9,116 nt of DNA, taken from the NCBI GenBank assembly GCA_013334735.1, contig JAAXXA010000079.1, positions 1-9,116 on the forward strand. Direction: 5' to 3'. Positions 7,137 through 9,116 of the stretch are shown one piece after another; within the stretch, counting starts at the first letter, position 1; each line of letters starts with the position of its first letter. A model generated the notes under the pieces. That model had not been told where the DNA came from. It saw only the letters and a list, made by a program, of their open reading frames with translations, and searched no databases. This DNA comes from Bacteroidota bacterium. Lineage in GTDB: Bacteria; Bacteroidota; Bacteroidia; Bacteroidales; CG2-30-32-10. Position numbers and translations under genes: made by a program.

Positions 7137-7717
7137 CTAAGTCCGAATTTTTCTTTAAAAAAAATTTCAGATAATTCTTTGCGAACTCTTTCTGAGTTTT
7201 CACTTTCTTTTAATTTATCATCCAGTAAATCAGGACTACCGATATATCCAACGGCAATAACGGTAACGATATAAAATTCATCAGGTATATCAAAATTATT
7301 CTTAATAGTTTCAAAATTAAAACCAGCCATCTGATGCACGTACAAACCCTCGTAAGATGCCTGAAAAGTTAAATGAGCAACAGCTTGTCCCGTATCATAT
7401 AAAAAATGGAAGTTTTCCTTATAATTTTTGGAAAAATATTTTTTTGCAAGACTAACTATTAAAACAGGCGCATTTACCGCCCATTTTTTGTTAAATTCTA
7501 CTAATCCTTCTAATATTTTATTATACGTTTCATTTCCTTTTTCACCCACGATAAACCGCCATGGCTGCTCATTAAAACACGAAGGGGACCAAGAGGCTGC
7601 TTCAAAAATTCTTTGCAGTTTTTCTTTTTCAATGCTGATATCGCGAAAAGAACGCGGACTCCAACGGTTTTCTAAAAGTGAGTGTATTCCGTATTTTGTT
7701 TTTGCCTGCTTGTTCAT
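7127..7717 (-). CDS. nitroreductase-family FMN oxidoreductase
   Basis: This is a cytoplasmic flavoprotein expected to use NAD(P)H to reduce nitro compounds, quinones or similar acceptors; the true substrate cannot be read from sequence. The 196 residues match the normal length of a dimeric nitroreductase. RWSPRSF (18-24) is the N-terminal FMN-phosphate motif, SPSCFNEQPWRF (44-55) is the second flavin/dimer motif, and YDTGQAVAHLTFQA (107-120) followed by EGLYVHQMAGF (123-133) is the conserved central helix and loop. VIAVGYIG (153-160) leads into the C-terminal FMN-binding segment. The start lies 30 bases after the gmk stop with no promoter candidate between, so it is probably the last gene of a yicC-gmk-nitroreductase transcript. 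No truncation is seen. Confidence 0.92.
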   Translation of the reverse strand: MNKQAKTKYGIHSLLENRWSPRSFRDISIEKEKLQRIFEAASWSPSCFNEQPWRFIVGEKGNETYNKILEGLVEFNKKWAVNAPVLIVSLAKKYFSKNYKENFHFLYDTGQAVAHLTFQASYEGLYVHQMAGFNFETIKNNFDIPDEFYIVTVIAVGYIGSPDLLDDKLKESENSERVRKELSEIFFKEKFGLSWE

Positions 7718-7747
7718 TTTGATTATTATTAGTGGATAAAAAATATT

Positions 7748-8320
7748 TTAAACGGAATTAGAGATAAATTCCTCTACAGTTGCTTTCGATTCTTTGATAG
7801 CTGATTCAAGATTATCATTAATAATTATTCTGTCAAATTTGTTTGCAAAAGTTAATTCGTAATTTGCTTTTTCTAAACGTTTTTTTAATGTTTCTGAGGT
7901 TTCGGATGAGCGGTTATTTAACCTTTCTTCTAATATTTCAATAGAAGGCGGCATAACAAAAATAGCTAAGGCGCGTTGTTGACCGTACTTTTTAATGTTC
8001 AATCCCCCGACAACATCCACGTCAAAAATAACATGTTTGCCTTTAGCCCAAATTCTTTCAACTTCCGATTTTAAAGTACCGTAAAAACTGTTTTCATAAA
8101 CTTCCTCCCACTCTAAAAATTCATCATTTTTTATTTTACTTTTAAATTCTTCCACCGAAATAAAGTAATAATCAACGCCATCAATTTCGTTCGTACGTTT
8201 TGGTCTGCTGCAAGCCGAAATAGAAAATTCAAGATCATCACGTGAAGCCAGTAATTGATGAACAATTGTTGTTTTGCCCGCACCTGATGGAGCTGAAAAT
8301 ATAATTAGTTTTCCTTCCAT
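7748..8320 (-). CDS. gmk: guanylate kinase
   Basis: Gmk phosphorylates GMP to GDP with ATP, an essential step in making GTP and dGTP and in recycling GMP. The 190 residues are within the usual range (about 185-207). The P-loop is SAPSGAGKTT (9-18). The GMP-binding domain holds SRPKR (38-42), DGVDYYF (47-53), the WEEVYENSFYGT segment (71-82) with its substrate tyrosine, and DVDVVGG (100-106). The lid region is rich in Arg and Ser (RLNNRSSETSETLKKRL, 133-149), and INDN (167-170) is the conserved strand near the end. The ATG at 8320 sits five codons before the first beta-strand, as in the family, which supports this start. It follows yicC across a repeat-filled gap. The yicC-gmk order is also found in other bacteria, for example yloC-remA-gmk in Bacillus subtilis. 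Confidence 0.97.
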   Translation of the reverse strand: MEGKLIIFSAPSGAGKTTIVHQLLASRDDLEFSISACSRPKRTNEIDGVDYYFISVEEFKSKIKNDEFLEWEEVYENSFYGTLKSEVERIWAKGKHVIFDVDVVGGLNIKKYGQQRALAIFVMPPSIEILEERLNNRSSETSETLKKRLEKANYELTFANKFDRIIINDNLESAIKESKATVEEFISNSV

Positions 8321-8330
8321 AAATTTCTTA

Positions 8331-8400
8331 GTTCGTAAAGTTCGTAAAGTTATAAAGTTCGTAAAGTTATAAAGTTCGTAAAGTTTATAAAGTTGTAAAG
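8331..8400. repeat. tandem array of 8-9 bp AAAGTT-type units
   Basis: Eight head-to-tail units fill this stretch: GTTCGTAAA (9 bp) at 8331, 8340, 8357 and 8374; GTTATAAA (8 bp) at 8349 and 8366; then variants GTTTATAAA (8383) and GTTGTAAA (8392). The composite GTTCGTAAAGTTATAAA occurs twice exactly (8340-8356 and 8357-8373) and a third time with one extra T (8374-8391). The array starts 10 bases upstream of the gmk start codon, so it lies in the leader of the gmk transcript if yicC and gmk are co-transcribed. Copy number probably varies between strains by slippage. Confidence 0.85.
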
Positions 8401-8414
8401 TGGAAATAAATACT

Positions 8415-8470
8415 TAAAGTACTTTAGGCACTCCTCCGCCGTGGCGGACTCAAGGCACTTTAGGCACTTT
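8415..8470. repeat. 12-bp direct repeats and palindromes in the yicC-gmk gap
   Basis: ACTTTAGGCACT occurs at 8421-8432 and again at 8457-8468. Between the two copies lies TCCGCCGTGGCGGA (8435-8448), the second copy of the GC-rich palindrome at 5175-5188. TAAAGTACTTTA (8415-8426) is a perfect 12-bp palindrome that joins this block to the neighbouring AAAGTT array. The block begins 4 bases beyond the yicC stop codon. Its two stems could form hairpins in the transcript, but no clean stem plus T-run terminator is seen. Confidence 0.75.
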
Positions 8471-8474
8471 TTTG

Positions 8475-9116
8475 TTACAAAATATTCAACAGTTGTTCTT
8501 TTATTTTTTCTAACTCATCTTTCATTTGAACAACTATTTTCTGTATTTCCGCGTCATTAGCTTTAGAGCCAAGTGTATTGATTTCCCTACCTATTTCCTG
8601 CGAAATAAATCCGAGTTTTCTTCCATTTGCTTCCGGTTGTTTCATTGTTTCCAAAAAATAATCGCAATGTTTTTTCAGCCTCACTCTCTCTTCGGTAATA
8701 TCTATTTTTTCGATGTAATATATAAGCTCTTCCTCAAATCTATTTTTATCAATTTTTCCTTTACCAAGAAGATCTTCAATATCTTTTTGAATACGTTCTC
8801 TAATGTTATCAATCCTAATTTCTTCATAAGGAACAGTATCTTCAAGAAGCTTAAGAATTAATTTTATTCTTTTTGCTAAATCATTTTCGAGCGTTTTGCC
8901 TTCGTGTAAGCGGAATTCAGTTACTTGCTTTAATGCCTCATTCAGCGCATTTAAAAACATCTGCCATTCTGTATCTGATAATTCTTCACTTCCCGTGGTA
9001 AGAACATCGGGCATTTTAAGAGCTAAAGCAAAATAATCGGAAGGAAAGTCATTTTTTGCATCGGCTGAAATAGCCTTTAAATCCTGATAATATTTTATTA
9101 AAAGACTTTTATTAAA
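8475..9116 (-). CDS. yicC: YicC/YloC-family protein (N-terminus cut by window edge)
   Basis: This family comprises RNA-associated proteins: Bacillus YloC is reported as an endoribonuclease, and E. coli YicC is linked to decay of the small RNA RyhB. The minus-strand frame is open through the last base of the window, giving 213 visible residues of the usual 280-290. The ATG at 9012-9014 is internal: it falls in LKMPDVL, the family's conserved (L/M)PDVL segment, and the 34 codons before it read as normal YicC sequence (for example SLLIKYYQDLKAIS). The C-terminal signature GRKLGFISQEIGREIN (visible residues 165-180) and SKANDAEI (184-191) are intact. Most of the visible part is predicted helical, matching the C-terminal DUF1732 domain. 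It precedes gmk on the same strand across a 154-base repeat-filled gap. Confidence 0.93.
   Translation of the reverse strand, partial: FNKSLLIKYYQDLKAISADAKNDFPSDYFALALKMPDVLTTGSEELSDTEWQMFLNALNEALKQVTEFRLHEGKTLENDLAKRIKLILKLLEDTVPYEEIRIDNIRERIQKDIEDLLGKGKIDKNRFEEELIYYIEKIDITEERVRLKKHCDYFLETMKQPEANGRKLGFISQEIGREINTLGSKANDAEIQKIVVQMKDELEKIKEQLLNIL

Noticed and set aside
7428..7739. Plus-strand open frame of 103 codons
   Set aside because: It is antisense to the nitroreductase, which has clear family motifs, and it resembles nothing known.
8331..8400. CRISPR-like array upstream of gmk
   Set aside because: The units are 8-9 bp and directly adjacent, with no unique spacers. This is a short tandem repeat.
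8435..8448. GC-rich palindrome as a terminator after yicC
   Set aside because: A 6-bp arm with a 2-base centre has little or no loop, and the bases after it on the minus strand are GGAGTGCC, not a T-run.
8526..8861. Plus-strand open frame of 111 codons
   Set aside because: It is antisense to yicC; its Phe/Ile-rich composition reflects the complement of Lys/Glu codons.

Overview
The window looks like ordinary chromosome from an AT-rich member of the Bacteroidota. The evidence is the lack of Shine-Dalgarno-like sites before the genes, TAnnTTTG-type promoter candidates, an ACE-like M2 peptidase lipoprotein, YicC next to Gmk, and small repeat families in the gaps that I recall from Bacteroidota genomes. 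The assignment is an inference from these features, not from a marker gene.

Layout. Bases 1-69 may be the last codons of an upstream plus-strand gene. Bases 84-2303 (+) encode a multi-pass membrane protein of the TMTC-like GT-C type with eight C-terminal TPR units. All other genes are on the minus strand. recG (2309-4414) converges on the TPR gene with 5 bases between the stops. Upstream of recG, 12 bases away, is a small secreted, probably beta-barrel protein (4427-4924). Then comes a 432-base gap (4925-5356) that is rich in repeats and hairpins. It is followed by an M2-family (ACE-like) peptidase lipoprotein (5357-7063), a nitroreductase (7127-7717), guanylate kinase (7748-8320), and YicC (8475 to the right edge, N-terminus missing). 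yicC, gmk and the nitroreductase gene are probably co-transcribed. The peptidase has its own promoter candidate just behind the nitroreductase stop.

The genes do not form one pathway: they cover RNA turnover (YicC), GMP/GDP metabolism (Gmk), flavin redox chemistry, peptide cleavage in the envelope, DNA repair (RecG), and probable envelope glycosylation (TMTC-like). I found no phage, transposase, CRISPR, toxin-antitoxin or defence genes, and no clearly new multi-gene system.

The least explained signals are in the two largest gaps. The yicC-gmk gap has two short repeat families arranged head-to-head around a perfect 12-bp palindrome. A GC-rich palindrome, TCCGCC(A/G)TGGCGGA, occurs in both gaps. 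The 4925-5356 gap holds an operator-like inverted repeat over a promoter candidate, a MITE-like element, and a cluster of mutually exclusive hairpins.
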